Shown piece after piece: positions 11,790 through 25,084 of a stretch of DNA of 64,000 nt; the first letter of the stretch is position 1; the number at the start of each line of letters is the position of its first letter. The DNA is from Silurus meridionalis. Its lineage: Eukaryota; Chordata; Actinopteri; Siluriformes; Siluridae. The notes under the pieces were generated by a model. It did no database searches. It was not told where the DNA came from and saw only the letters and a list, made by a program, of their open reading frames with translations. A program made the translations under genes and the position numbers. The DNA lies in the NCBI RefSeq assembly GCF_014805685.1, contig NC_060892.1:13472990-13536989 (forward strand), written 5' to 3'.

Positions 11790-12145
11790 AATACACCAGT
11801 AGATATTACTCGTCAAAAAGTCTTTCAGTATTTTAATGTTTTGTTTTTGATAAAATTGCTGCAAACTATTTACAGACAAATCTGTATACATTCAGATGTA
11901 CTGTACAAGATCTTTCGAGGAGTCTTCTCGAAAGATTTATTTCTAAATACCATTAGGGGATTTTGTCTTTTTTCCCTCTTTCCATCCATTTGGTTCAGAA
12001 ATGTCTAGTACATCAGCAGATATTACACAATTTTATACCTTTGTTTATTTATTTATTTATTTTATTTTTTTTTTGGGGGTCTCTTCTCAAAAATATATTT
12101 CTAAGAATGATCAAGGGATTTTTTCCACATTTCGTTCAAAGACAT
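11790..12145. repeat. Diverged tandem duplication with hairpin
   Basis: Two related segments follow each other. AGATATTAC and a TCTTCTC..AAAGATTTATTTCTAA block around 11802-11945 recur in altered form at about 12017-12105 as AGATATTAC and TCTTCTCAAAAATATATTTC. The first copy contains a perfect 10-bp inverted repeat, ATCTTTCGAG / CTCGAAAGAT at 11910-11919 and 11927-11936, with a 7-base loop. The function is unknown. Confidence 0.4.
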
Positions 12146-13375
12146 TTGTATTTCAGCCAGATGATTATTCATGAAATGTTTCTTTTCGTTGATCTGATCA
12201 GTTCATTAGTGGATCTGTGATGATCTGACACCAGGTTCTCACAGTGGGAAAATCAGCACCGTCAAGATGGACTGATCACGTAGTTCTGAAATGGTACAAA
12301 TCACCACTGTGTAGCTCCGATTGTTCGTTTCCACTCAAACAAAATCAGCCAAACCAAAAAAGCGTTTTTTCTTCTTCAGGAATTAAGCAGGAAATTAAAA
12401 TCAGTCTGCAGACGGATTTTTAATGCCAAACTAACTGTCAGGTTAAAAACAAACGTTTTGTCTGGCTTCTCTGGTGGTCTCTTACTGACTTGAGGAGACA
12501 CCTTAGAGAGACTAGAGGAACCAAACTAGTACACTAGGACCTACCTAGTAACTATTCTCTTTAATGGTGTGAATGAAGGTTATTCAGTAGAATAGCAGCT
12601 TTTTAGGTGGATAAAAGACTAAAAGTGAGGTTAGAGGTGATAAAATACAGAAGGCTGTAGAACTAGAAAGTGACATAACTTACTAGATTGCGTTACATAT
12701 TTTCTTCCCAAGAAACCTGATTGTTCTAGGGAATAACTAACAATAACAATAACAACACCACACATTTATTTTTCTTAACACTTAAAACTAAGGATCTTTA
12801 TACAATCCTTACACACCCCATAGCTAATGTTTATAAATAAATACGGTTCAGTTTTTTGGGTTTGTTTGGGTTTCAGCTAGCTCCTTTATTGTTGTAGCTA
12901 AGTGGTCTATAATGCTAGCATGCAGCTAGCTACCGAGACAAAAAACCCCTAAAACTTCCCTCTGAACTAGTTGTTAAAGTTCCCCTGCGCCTCGTTAACT
13001 CTTTTAATGTCGGTTTCTATCTAAACACATGATGTGGAAACACTTTAAAATGCGATATTGCACAGAGAATAAACTCTAATCCTATTATAAGACGGGCAAC
13101 ATGTGCAAAAAAAAAAAAAGCACTGAGACTAACCAGGTACTTAGCTGCCTTGCTAATGAGCTAACTAGCTAGCGAGTGTGCATGCTAGCTCTGGGTAGAG
13201 AGAGAGAGAGAGAGATAGCGAGCGTGCTAAGTGCTAAGAGCTAAACGCTAGCTTGTCTTTATGAAGCACAGCCCCAGTGTGAAATAAATAGCAGGCATTC
13301 CAGGAGCACAACGAAGGACACGGGGGGAATAAAAAGACACACACAATGATGATTAGAGTCAGAAAGAGCACTCAC

Positions 13376-13584
13376 CCTGGTGATCATAAACTCCTATCCA
13401 GACTGTAACCTTTGTGTACATTCCATAGGTGAAAGGAAATCGGGAAAATGCGACTTGAAACCGGAATAAAAATAAAAATAAAAAGAATCCACGGGGCAGC
13501 ACGAGGCGCGGCGGTACTCCCATACGCACACACTCACTCACTCACTCTCTCTCTCTCTCTCTTTCTCTCTCACACACTCACTCA

Positions 13585-13624
<40 letters not shown>

Positions 13625-14517
13625 TCCAGTACTCAGAGAAAGGAAAGGCCGGAGAGTCGCTGGACCGCAGCCATGGCGCTCTTCACCATCACCGTTCACA
13701 CGAAACGGAACGCGGCACCGCGCCGAGAGCTCACAGCGGAACCCCGGCACTGCCTCCCGTCCTCCGGTTCAATACATCCCACATCGTAGCCTCTTTCTCT
13801 CTTCCTCTCCAATCAGATCAGTTCATTCTCTCTTTCTGTAGCGATCTCTTTTCGCTAAACATATCGCTCTCTTTTCCTCTCCTTCTCTCTGTCCGTGCGC
13901 GTATGTAATCCTATGTATCTTTGTAGCGCGCTCAATCCCGGTCTCCGACCGCTCTCTCTCTCTCTCTCTCGCTCGCTCGCTCGCTCTCTCTCTCGCTTCC
14001 CTTTCTTCCTTCCTCCTCCCTCCCTCGCGCGCGCGCCTCTCTCTCTCTCTCTTTCTCTCACACACTCACTCACACACACACACACACACACACACACAGA
14101 TCCAGTACTCAGAGAAAGGAAAGGCCGGAGAGTCGCTGGACCGCAGCCATGGCGCTCTTCACCATCACCGTTCACACGAAACGGAACGCGGCACCGCGCC
14201 GAGAGCTCACAGCGGAACCCCGGCACTGCCTCCCGTCCTCCGGTTCAATACATCCCACATCGTAGCCTCTTTCTCTTCCTCTCCAATCAGATCAGTTCAT
14301 TCTCTCTTTCTGTAGCGATCTCTTTTTCGCTAAACATATCGCTCTCTTTTTTCCTCTCCTTCTCTCTGTCCGTGCGCGTATGTAATCCTATGTATCTTTG
14401 TAGCGCGCGCTCAATCCCGGTCTCCGACCGCTCTCTCTCTCTCTCTCTCGCTCGCTCGCTCGCTCTCTCTCTCTCTCGCTTCCCTTTCTTCCTTCCTCCC
14501 TCCCTCCCTCGCGCGCG

Positions 14518-14560
<43 letters not shown>

Positions 14561-14660
14561 GATACAATGTAACCAAAACGGCAGCAGCGCGAGCGCCGTG
14601 AAATCCAGGATCAGACTCTGCGCGGATCGTGGAGCGGCGCGAGCTAAAAACCGGAAACTG
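13376..14660 (-). promoter_or_regulatory. Candidate znf609 promoter / noncoding exon 1 region
   Basis: The most CpG-rich block between the znf609 exon and 25 kb, for example around 13660-13760, 14150-14230 and 14575-14650. CCAAT boxes occur at 13809-13813 and 14283-14287. On the minus strand a consensus donor (CCAGG|GTGAGTGC) lies at 13376/13375, a possible end of a noncoding first exon feeding the acceptor at 2511. Position and orientation fit the znf609 transcription start; mammalian ZNF609 also has a noncoding first exon far upstream. No transcript evidence is available. Confidence 0.35.
13561..14559. repeat. Near-identical tandem duplication, unit about 476-490 bp
   Basis: Copy 1 (13561-14050) and copy 2 (14051-14559) share the same order: CTTTCTCTCACACAC, a CA run, GATCCAGTACTCAG (at 13623 and 14099), a GC-rich unique core with CCATGG, CCAAT, a GTGCGCGTATG block, CT/CTCG runs, and a GCGCGCGC stretch. 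Differences are few and mostly in homopolymers or dinucleotide runs. The duplication is either recent or an assembly artefact from two haplotypes. It covers the candidate promoter. Confidence 0.9.
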
Positions 14661-14707
14661 GATCCCAACCGACAAGATTCTGTTCACACATAGCAGCATA
14701 GAATGAG

Positions 14708-15005
14708 GATCAGAATCAGAAAAAAAACGTTTATTGCCACGTTCAGCAAAGAGCACTTTACAGTACAAGGGATTTGTCTTGGTGTCAGGTGCAAACACAC
14801 ACACAGATATGAAATGTGTGCAGAGTTTTTAACTTTAATAATTCAATAAATACTGTATACAGAAAGTGCATAAGAAGTGGTGCAATTTAGAATGTAAAAG
14901 TGACTCTCCAAACAGATGAAGTATGTAAACAATCTAGAATTTAATAAATATTGTATACAGAAATGTGAGTTGCAAAAAAGTTGCAATTAGAATATGAAAG
15001 TGATG
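14708..15005. repeat. Dispersed fish repeat (CAGAATCAG...TTTATTGCCA type)
   Basis: It begins AGGATCAGAATCAG, then an ACGTTTATTGCCACGTTCAG block and GGGATTTGTCTTGGTG, a combination I know as a common interspersed repeat in teleost genomes. It is followed by two related sub-blocks, each with AATAAATA.TGTATACAGAAA and TTGCAA/TGCAATT.AGAAT motifs near 14845-14905 and 14943-14998. The class is not assigned. Confidence 0.5.
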
Positions 15006-15009
15006 ATGA

Positions 15010-15153
15010 TGAGGATGATGATGATGATGGGTTCCCTTTTGAGTCTGGTTCCTTTCAAGGTTTCTTTCTCTCATAATCTCTTTATGCTGAATATAGCTGC
15101 TTTGGGGCGATGTCCACTGTTAAAAGCACTTTACAAATAAAAACGAATTTAAT
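15010..15153 (+). repeat. L2-type LINE 3' tail fragment
   Basis: It matches the 3' tail of the L2 copy at 58550-60877: GGGTTCCCTTTTGAGTCTGG, GGTTCCTTTCAAGGTTTCT, AGCTGCTTTGGGGCGATGTC and AAGCACTTTACAAATAAA. It is strongly 5'-truncated, as expected of non-LTR retrotransposons. The A-rich/TGA tail runs directly into the GAT repeat to its right. Confidence 0.8.
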
Positions 15154-15193
<40 letters not shown>

Positions 15194-15400
15194 GATAAGT
15201 ATTGTGATGGTAATGATGATGATGATAAGGATCATGATGATAAATAAGAGAATGAGGAGGAGGATGATTATGATACTGATGAAGATGATGGTGGTGATGC
15301 TGTTGCTGCTGAAAAGGATGGTGATGAGGAGGAGGAAGAAGGAGGAGGATGGTGATGATGCTGCAGACAATGAGAAGGATGGTGATGGTGGTGATGATGA
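15153..15400. repeat. GAT/GGA-rich simple repeat
   Basis: Mostly GATGAT units with interspersed GGA and GTG variants, giving spurious poly-Met or poly-Ile frames on the two strands. It begins exactly at the end of an L2 tail. Confidence 0.95.
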
Positions 15401-16727
15401 TGAATCCTCGAATCTGATTGGTCAGATTTGAGTTTATTTTACTCCTAGTTTTAAGAGAAAGTCAAACTAGACTTGTGAAGTATGTAAAAACAAAAAGTTG
15501 TGTATATAACAGCTGAATCTGAATCTTAACCATTTCAGCAGTAAATATTTCAGTCCTCTAAAGCATTTCAAAGCGACTGTACAAATATTAATTTCAGTGT
15601 TAAACTCTATCGTTTTCTTTTCCAGAGCCATTTTGGATGTAACAGAATGGTGTGATGGTTCTATAATTAATGCAACTCTGTCTGGTACATTCTAAAAAGG
15701 TCACCCTGTAAAACGTTGATCTTTTATCGGGCGCACGTCTACACATCGCAGGTCGGAGTTCACCGAGCTTGAACTTTGGAACACATCAAACTGTGAAACA
15801 TCTCCACAATGAGCTCGATTTCTGATCTACAATTCACATGCATATGAATGAAAGTTAATGTGATGAACTGTGTAGTCTGATCACCCCTTAAAGAATTAAT
15901 ACTACATTCACTCATAGCCGAACACACATAACAGACCATGTCTGGGGATGGTGTGATGCAGCAAAACATGGCAAAAAGCAAAGTGTATTACTTTTATTTA
16001 ACAGAAGGTTGTGGAATGTGTTACCCGCTTATATCACAGCGCTGATTTAAAGTAGTAATAAACAACACATTTAACGTTTTACCTAAATTATAGATGCACT
16101 GAATGATATGGGACACTTCTAAGACAAGTTCGTTCTTCTTCTCACATCCACGACAGCCGTTTCTCACCCTTTTTCTATGTTAATGAGATATAAACAAAGC
16201 AAGCTGTCCTTTTGTGTATCTTTACAAAGCACTGATACTGGAGACTCCTTCCTTAACAGTGCCATAAACACCTCTTAAATAAAAAAGAACTTCACCATGT
16301 CAACCCTTATATGCATTTCCGTATTAAGGAATAACATTATTGCACATGCTCAAAGACCAATTACAGAGTCCAATGTACCCTGCATTTGAGCTGTTACTAT
16401 GGAAACATCATCAAATTATATGAACATGAACACGTTCATATAAACCAAATGTTTCGTCAGAACTAACGTCTGTGTAATGTTATTATATAACATGAATCGA
16501 AACTTTCTAACCAAACAGACTTCAACTATGCTTTCGTATAGTTTCGTACAGCACAGATAATTCAACTATGCTTTCGTTTAGTTATCCAAAGTAGCTCAGG
16601 CTGCGAGATCCAACTCCTGTATTATATTATTGCACTAGTTTTAGATTCTTTTCCATAGTAACAACTCATTCAAGGAGTTGTATGTTGAACAACCGACATA
16701 ATCAAAGACTGATAATCGTTATATAAT

Positions 16728-17390
16728 ACAACCGCAATTCCAAAAAAAATTGAGACACTGTAAAAAATGTAAATAAAAACAGAATGCAATGATTTTTGCA
16801 AATCTTATAAACCCATAATTTATACACAGTCGAACATTGAAAACATTGCAAATGTGTGAATTGAAGAAATGAACCATTTTAGGGTTAAAAAAAAAGGTAA
16901 TTTCGAATTTGATGGCTGCAACACGTCTCAAAAAAGTTGCAATGCTAACTGCATACTGCATCTATTACAATAGCATGACTGTGTAGTAGAAGAGTCCAGG
17001 TGCTGAACTTCCCTGCCTGCAGTCTGGACACTTTGAAAACATTTGGTCCCTTCATTAAAACAAAAACACAAAAAGGACACCCAGAACTGCTGAGCAGCTG
17101 GAATCTTGTATCAGACACAAACGGGTTAACATTCCTTTACCAAAACGTTAGCAACTGGTTACCTCAGTTCCCAGATGTAGACAGAGAGTAGATATGATGC
17201 AACAGAGTGGTAAACATGGCCCTGTTCCAGCAATCAAATTTTTAAATTGCCTTTTTTTTCTCTCATTAAAATAGTAGATGTTCTCAGTTTAAACATTTGA
17301 CGTTTGTGAATAGAATGTAAATGTAGGATCTTTACAAATCATTGCATTGTTTTTATTTACATTTCACCCACATTTTGGAATTAAGGTTGT
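16728..17390. mobile_element. MITE-like DNA transposon with terminal inverted repeats
   Basis: The left end begins ACAACCGCAATTCCAAAAAA, and the right end, read in reverse, begins ACAACCTTAATTCCAAAATG. The inverted similarity continues about 60 bp, through AATGTAAATAAAAACA and GCAATGATTT. The interior, including AATTTGATGGCTGCAACACG, is known to me as a very common teleost element. There is no transposase frame, so it is non-autonomous. The superfamily is uncertain and the target-site duplication is unclear. Confidence 0.75.
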
Positions 17391-17547
17391 CACTATAATA
17401 GTTATTTAACAACGAAAAGCGTGTAATAGTTAATGAGGTGTTTGTGAAAGTAGACAGACATTCAACATGAACATGGAAGGAGTATCCAGTTTTAGCACTG
17501 TGTAAGATTTCCAAAAGGTTGAGCTTTTTTGGTGTCTGTAACATGAT

Positions 17548-18150
17548 TACCGTATTTTTCGGACTATAAGCCGCTACTTTTTCCCCACGTTTTGAACCCC
17601 GCGGCTTAAACAACGAAGCGGCTAATTTATGGATTTTTCCTGGGTTTTTCCCGGTTTCACAAACTTCAAGCCAAAAAACTGAACCCCATAACATTAGACC
17701 AATGGAATTTCCGAACGTAAACAAAAAATGCACCTCACCTGTGTTCTGAGCTGCACGGCATCGGGAGAAAAAACTTCCATTGGGTGATTTTTAAATGCAC
17801 GACGATGCCAAAAGATAAACTCCGAGAGAAATAGTTGTAAAAGGAAGTAGGAAGACAGGGAACAATGACTTTCTTGGTCGGCTACTGTTTAGATACAAGC
17901 CGTTGTAGCGCTTTGAGTCTGGGTGAAGGGAGAGCTCGCTTCTGGCTATGCTCCTAAAGGAAGCGCAACATATTTCACCCGTTACACTGTGTGTAACGTG
18001 ACTTTCATCAAAGCCTGTGTAAAGTACATTAGTGTAGTGTAGCGGCTTATAGACAGGTGCGGCTTATTTGTGTAAAAAATAAAAATCTTTGAACAATTCA
18101 GTGGGTGCGGCTTATATAAGGGTGCGCTTTATAGTCCGGAAATTATGGTA
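17548..18150. mobile_element. 603-bp TIR element with 'CGGACTATAAGCCGC' ends
   Basis: The left end is TACCGTATTTTTCGGACTAT followed by AAGCCGC. The right end in reverse complement is TACCATAATTTCCGGACTAT followed by AAAGCGCACC. TA lies at both outer edges, consistent with a TA target duplication (Tc1/mariner/pogo-like insertion preference). GCGGCTTA-type motifs recur internally near both ends. No transposase is encoded. It sits only 157 bp from the preceding TIR element. Confidence 0.75.
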
Positions 18151-18178
18151 GGTTCCAACTGGGCATTTAGTATTTAGT

Positions 18179-20589
<2,411 letters not shown>

Positions 20590-20628
<39 letters not shown>
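20590..20628. repeat. (TA)n microsatellite
   Basis: Uninterrupted TA run of about 19 units. A T-run of 18 lies nearby at 20680-20698. Confidence 0.97.
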
Positions 20629-20629
<1 letters not shown>

Positions 20630-20631
<2 letters not shown>

Positions 20632-23600
20632 GATTGTTCTCATCTCTTGTGAGAGGTTGTTCTCACTCTGGTCTGGGCTTTTTTTTTTTTTTTTTTTGCA
20701 GATTACAGGGAGGAAATGCTAGGCTTGCGGGGGGAACTGCTGACTAAGAACAGGAAGAGTCTCGGCTGATGCTCCTGTTTTCCAGCCCTAACCTCGAACT
20801 TTCTCCCTTTCATTCACATGCAAAGAGCGAACCTCCAGTCTATTCACGAGCTAGTTAGCTCCTTCACACAGTCCAATCGCGCATTTAATGGCCCACGCTG
20901 TTTGTTTAAGCTAGCTCAGGAATGTGTTAATAAAAACTTGAATTTGAATTTAAAACCCGGCCTAAAGATCACACGGCTACAGCACAGCCCACGAGCTCCC
21001 GAAGCTCTTCATCAAACCGATTTGTCTTTTTTATTTATTCATTTTACGAATTCCTTTCAGGCAACCCTGAAAAAAAAGAGCTTTTGTGTCGAGACATAGG
21101 AAGAGCTCCTGAGCTCTCTGTAGGAGGTGGCGATGGCCGAGTCTGATTAAGTGGCTCGAGGCAAGACACCATTTTCCTTAATCATGTGAAAATTTCGTAT
21201 TTTTTCAAGGGGAATTCTGATCACTGATGTACTTGTGGCTGAATTCAACAATCATTTCAATTTCATTTGCTGGTGGCGTGTCGGAGCAACAGGAAAAGCT
21301 CACAGTTGCTGCATTGTGCTGTAAACACATCATAAATATTCCAAAAAATTGGAATACATTTTCTATATCATCACTCCCCACTGTGTTGAGTTCCTTAAAT
21401 ACCGGCCTCAAACTCTTTTACTGCATTCTTTTTTAGTGCACTGGGTTTTTCATGAAGGTTTTTTTCTCCGGGTTTGTAAAAGCAACGATAAAGGGGTTTA
21501 TTTCACACCAGCGTGTAAAACTACACTCAAGCCAAAGGTTAAGAAAATGTAAAAGTCCCAAATGCTCAAGAGAACTGACAAGAACAGTTAATCAACTCTG
21601 TACTGTATACAAAATATACATTTTAACAAAAAAAACTATGCAGTTTCTATACCAATAATTGCAGATAAATTTGGAGAGGCTGAATGACAACATTCAACAA
21701 CTGATTCTCCTGCAGCAGAACCTCATTATGTATCATTCCTTAATCGTTAGGTTCAACCCTTATTTTATTGTATTTTCTGTATTGTTAGTGTTCTGTGAGT
21801 ATACCATGTGGGAAAAACTCTCTATAAGAAAAGAACTGAAAGCAAAACTGGAAAGAGGCCTGTGACTGACTAAATCTAAATCAGAAAACGCTGTATACAC
21901 CGACAGAGTAAACCTGAATGGAAATGCATTAATGTAATCGGTGTTTTGACTTCCCCTCACACACACTGGTATATTCAGGAGTTAATACAGCACACGAGAG
22001 CCAACGCTTCATTTTTTGGATAATTGTGGTTTAAGGGTAAAAAAACAAAAACCCTCACAGCTTGTGGCTTTGTGCCATTGTTGGCTCCTTGAAGGCTGCC
22101 ATTAAGGCGAGTCGTTTGGCACAGTTGTTTGCTCTTTCTGGTGCTGAGGTGCTCGTGTCACCAAGAGGCTCCTCAATCACTTTAAGGAGAACGGAGAAAA
22201 GGGGGGGAAAGCCTAAGTGTTCCTGCCTGTGACAGCCATTGTGGTGCGAATGAGAAGGGCAGCTCCGATACGGTTCTGCAGCACAAACGGCTCTTTGCTA
22301 AGCAGGACGTCTTGTGCTCGGCCGAGCGGCTCGCATTCGCTCCGCCCACCCAGAGAGGAATCTCTGTATTTGTGGTGTGAATAACTGCAATGAAATGGGC
22401 AATGTATCGTTCAGTTGGTTTTAATAGTAGTTTTATGAGGAGAAAAACCCTCAGAAATAGTACACAAAGTGTCATTATTCGCTTTGAGATTTCACTTCTC
22501 CCCTTGGTGAATGGCACTGCAGTGTGACATTGCTGGCTCTGCTCTTCTGTTGGCTGAAAGCTTGGGCGCTCTGTGGCTTTGTCGAGGTCACGCTGGCTGC
22601 ATTAACCCCCGCTTGGCACTTTGGTGAATCTGACTCTCCAGCTTCCCTGTGTCAGACAGAGGAGGGGGAGGGGAAGGTCAGTGACGGATTCAGTGCTTCA
22701 GTGTCGAACAAAAAGCGACACTAAATATAAAAATGAGCAGGTCAGCACATTGATAGCATATTGATACATTCTATATATACAATATACCACTAGGAATTTC
22801 AAAAGATATTTATGGTTAAATACAGATTTAACTGTAAAGCATTTGACAACAATATTTTAACAATACACATTTTTTCCTGCTTTGAAAAGGCATTTAAATG
22901 CCATGTGTGAGAAGAGCAGCTAGTCAAATTTCCATCTCGCCACACAAGTAGTGAACGCTCCCAGGGATTTCCCAAGCTGTACACATGCATCTGCTTTATC
23001 CGTTAAATTCGGTCATTTGACTTGGGATTTTACCATTTTTACAAATCTCATGACTGGAAAATAAACAATTTTCACACAAGCAAGTAAAAAAGCAGATACT
23101 GATTCTGATTTCATAACTAGCAACCGATCCAAAATTATGCCATAACAAGAAAATAATCAAGACAAGAGGGTGGCTTGGAATCTTTATCACCACTATGAAA
23201 ATTGACTGACACTGGAGGCTCCTTCCATTCATGAGGCTCCTTCAAATAATAATAAAAAAAATACATTTTGTATGTATATTCTGCTATTAAAGAAACTTGA
23301 TCAACATTTCCTGACCAATCAGATTAGAGAATTCAGCGCTGTGGTAGAAAAAATTGCAGCCCCAAAACTGCTGCTTGCTAACACACACCCAATCATTGTT
23401 TACATGATGAGAGTCAATGCCTGGTAAAACTACCCATTATACGATTTCAACCAACAAAATTTGACATGTGTATCAATCTTAAATCCCCTAGAGTTAAAAT
23501 GGTACAGCCTGGGAAACTAATTTTCTCCGACAGAGAAACGTAAGATGCTATTACCGCCAAGATCGATCCTCGAGGCAGATAAAGAGTTCCAATTTACCAA

Positions 23601-24087
23601 TATCCTACTGTGTCAGGCAAACAAGCTCTCCGTGTGTTTAGTTACCCCTACCAAATCCTCAATCGCAATTAACCCGGGAAAAGCTCGGGGTTGTTATCTC
23701 GCTGTTAACCTTAAAGACCCAGTAGGCATTTCAGCTCCAGAGCACAAAGGCAAGTTAATGTGATCTGAGCTGAGATCCTCATGTGTTGTCAGGTGGGCAG
23801 CCTGCAGTGAACCCTAAAGGGTTATTTTTTTATTCTCCTTAGACCTGAAAAGTGACACAATCGTGGCCTGAAGCATCCCGTACCATCACAGATGCTGGAA
23901 ATGAATCAAAAACAATGTAAAGGAAATAAACATTATAAGATATAAAACCAGTGCAGTTTATGGATCGATTGTGAATAAGAAGAGCACTACTCATTCTCTG
24001 TATTGAAGAAAGCTTGAGAGAAAGGTTCACACAGCATATGGTTATATAGGATACTAGTTTGTGTAAATAAATAAACAAATAGATAAA

Positions 24088-24089
<2 letters not shown>
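20630..24089. other. Noncoding region, no gene recognised
   Basis: Mixed unique sequence. The segment 22080-22720 is somewhat GC-richer, including GCCGAGCGGCTCGCATTCGC, but carries no splice-bounded reading frame I trust. A GACCAATCAGATTAGAGAATTC stretch near 23313 resembles a known dispersed fish repeat. Confidence 0.5.

Positions 24090-24174
<85 letters not shown>
24090..24174. repeat. (ATCT)n microsatellite
   Basis: About 21 perfect tetranucleotide units (GATA on the other strand), a likely polymorphic locus. Confidence 0.97.
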
Positions 24175-24565
24175 ATTTATGCACACACAAACAATAACTC
24201 AATTTGTAAAAGCTGATTCAAGTTCAAGGCTGCAACTGTAATTCCCAGCCTCCTACCAGAAAAAAACTCTATACCCTCAACTTGAAATTTCTACTCATTA
24301 ATTTGAAGTAGTCTTGCATGACCTTGAATCGATGTGGCTGCACACAGCAGCAGAAATAAACGAAGAAACACTTCTGACCTTTAAATGGCTAATACTGTAC
24401 ATACGAGTAGTTGCTTTAAATCAATCACTGTACAGATATATTCGCTTATAAAACCCAGAACACTTTGACTCGCTGTGTGAAGGACAACATACTTCTCACA
24501 GATAGCCTGCTAGATCATGGCTAAAAAAAAGAACCCCACTGATATGTTTTTTTCCCCCCCTAATA

Positions 24566-25084
24566 CACTATATTACCAAAAGTTTGCGGACACCTGATCG
24601 TCAGTGTGGTATGTGTTTTTTGAGTCCACATTTAGTCCCGATTCGCTCTTAAAAATTCCCTCCATTCTTCTGGGTTCCACTAGATTGTGCTTGTGGACAT
24701 TTGTGTTCATCAGCCACAATGGTGTTAGGAAAGTCAGGTACTGATGTAGGTGAGGTCAACATTCCAATTCTTCCCAAAGGTGTTCAGTAGGGTTTAGGTC
24801 AGAGCTCTGTAGCGGGCCACTTAAAATCTTCCTCTCCAAACCATGTAAAGCATACCTTCATGGAGCTCTATTTGTGCACTTGGGCACTGCCAAGATTTCT
24901 CTTATTATATTATATTCTATAAATATAATATAATTATATAACTATAATATATATTATTATAATCTTATTATACCACATCCGGAGACATACAATTGTGTGC
25001 ATCCAACTTTGTGGTAACAGTTTGGATAAAAGCCACATATGGCAGAACCACACATGGTGTCCCAATACTTTTGTCCTCATAGTG
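24566..25084 (-). mobile_element. Tc1-like transposon remnant, internally deleted
   Basis: Inverted ends CACTATATTACCAAAAGTTT and, from the right, CACTATGAGGACAAAAGTAT, each followed by a GGGACAC-like motif, with TA at 24564-24565 and 25085-25086 as target duplication. The interior carries the familiar Tc1 derivative stretch (CTTCTGGGTTCCACTAGATT, GGTGTTCAGTAGGGTTTAGG, CATGGAGCTCTATTTGTGCA), antisense to a degenerate transposase. Part is replaced by AT-rich sequence near 24900-24970. No intact frame. Confidence 0.8.

Larger units (their letters stand above)
2511..13375 (-). other. Probable znf609 intron 1
   Basis: Sequence between the znf609 exon-2 acceptor and the CpG-richer block at 13.4-14.6 kb. 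No protein-like exon was seen on either strand. It contains a tRNA-Glu SINE (3150-3362), AAT and CT microsatellites (6617-6651, 8730-8766) and long A/T tracts. It also holds non-repetitive stretches around 3600-3800, 7140-7400 and 7970-8110 with mixed composition that might be conserved noncoding DNA. The intron's extent depends on the unproven exon 1 call. Confidence 0.5.
14661..16727. other. Noncoding, mostly repeats then unique AT-rich DNA
   Basis: After the repeats listed at 14708-15400, the stretch 15400-16727 is unique-looking AT-rich sequence without recognisable genes. A short direct repeat TTCAACTATGCTTTCGT occurs at about 16521 and 16561. Confidence 0.6.

Noticed and set aside
13823..14668. 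Long frames on both strands (up to 225 codons) in the 14-kb block
   Set aside because: They are translations of CT, CTCG and CA repeats (Ser-Leu, Arg-Glu, Thr-His runs) in duplicated, CpG-rich DNA. Low complexity, no family resemblance.
15149..15431. Poly-Met/Asp and poly-Ile frames
   Set aside because: Products of GAT-type simple repeats read on the two strands.
24090..24174. CRISPR-like or other functional array
   Set aside because: It is a pure ATCT microsatellite without spacers; the genome is a vertebrate's.
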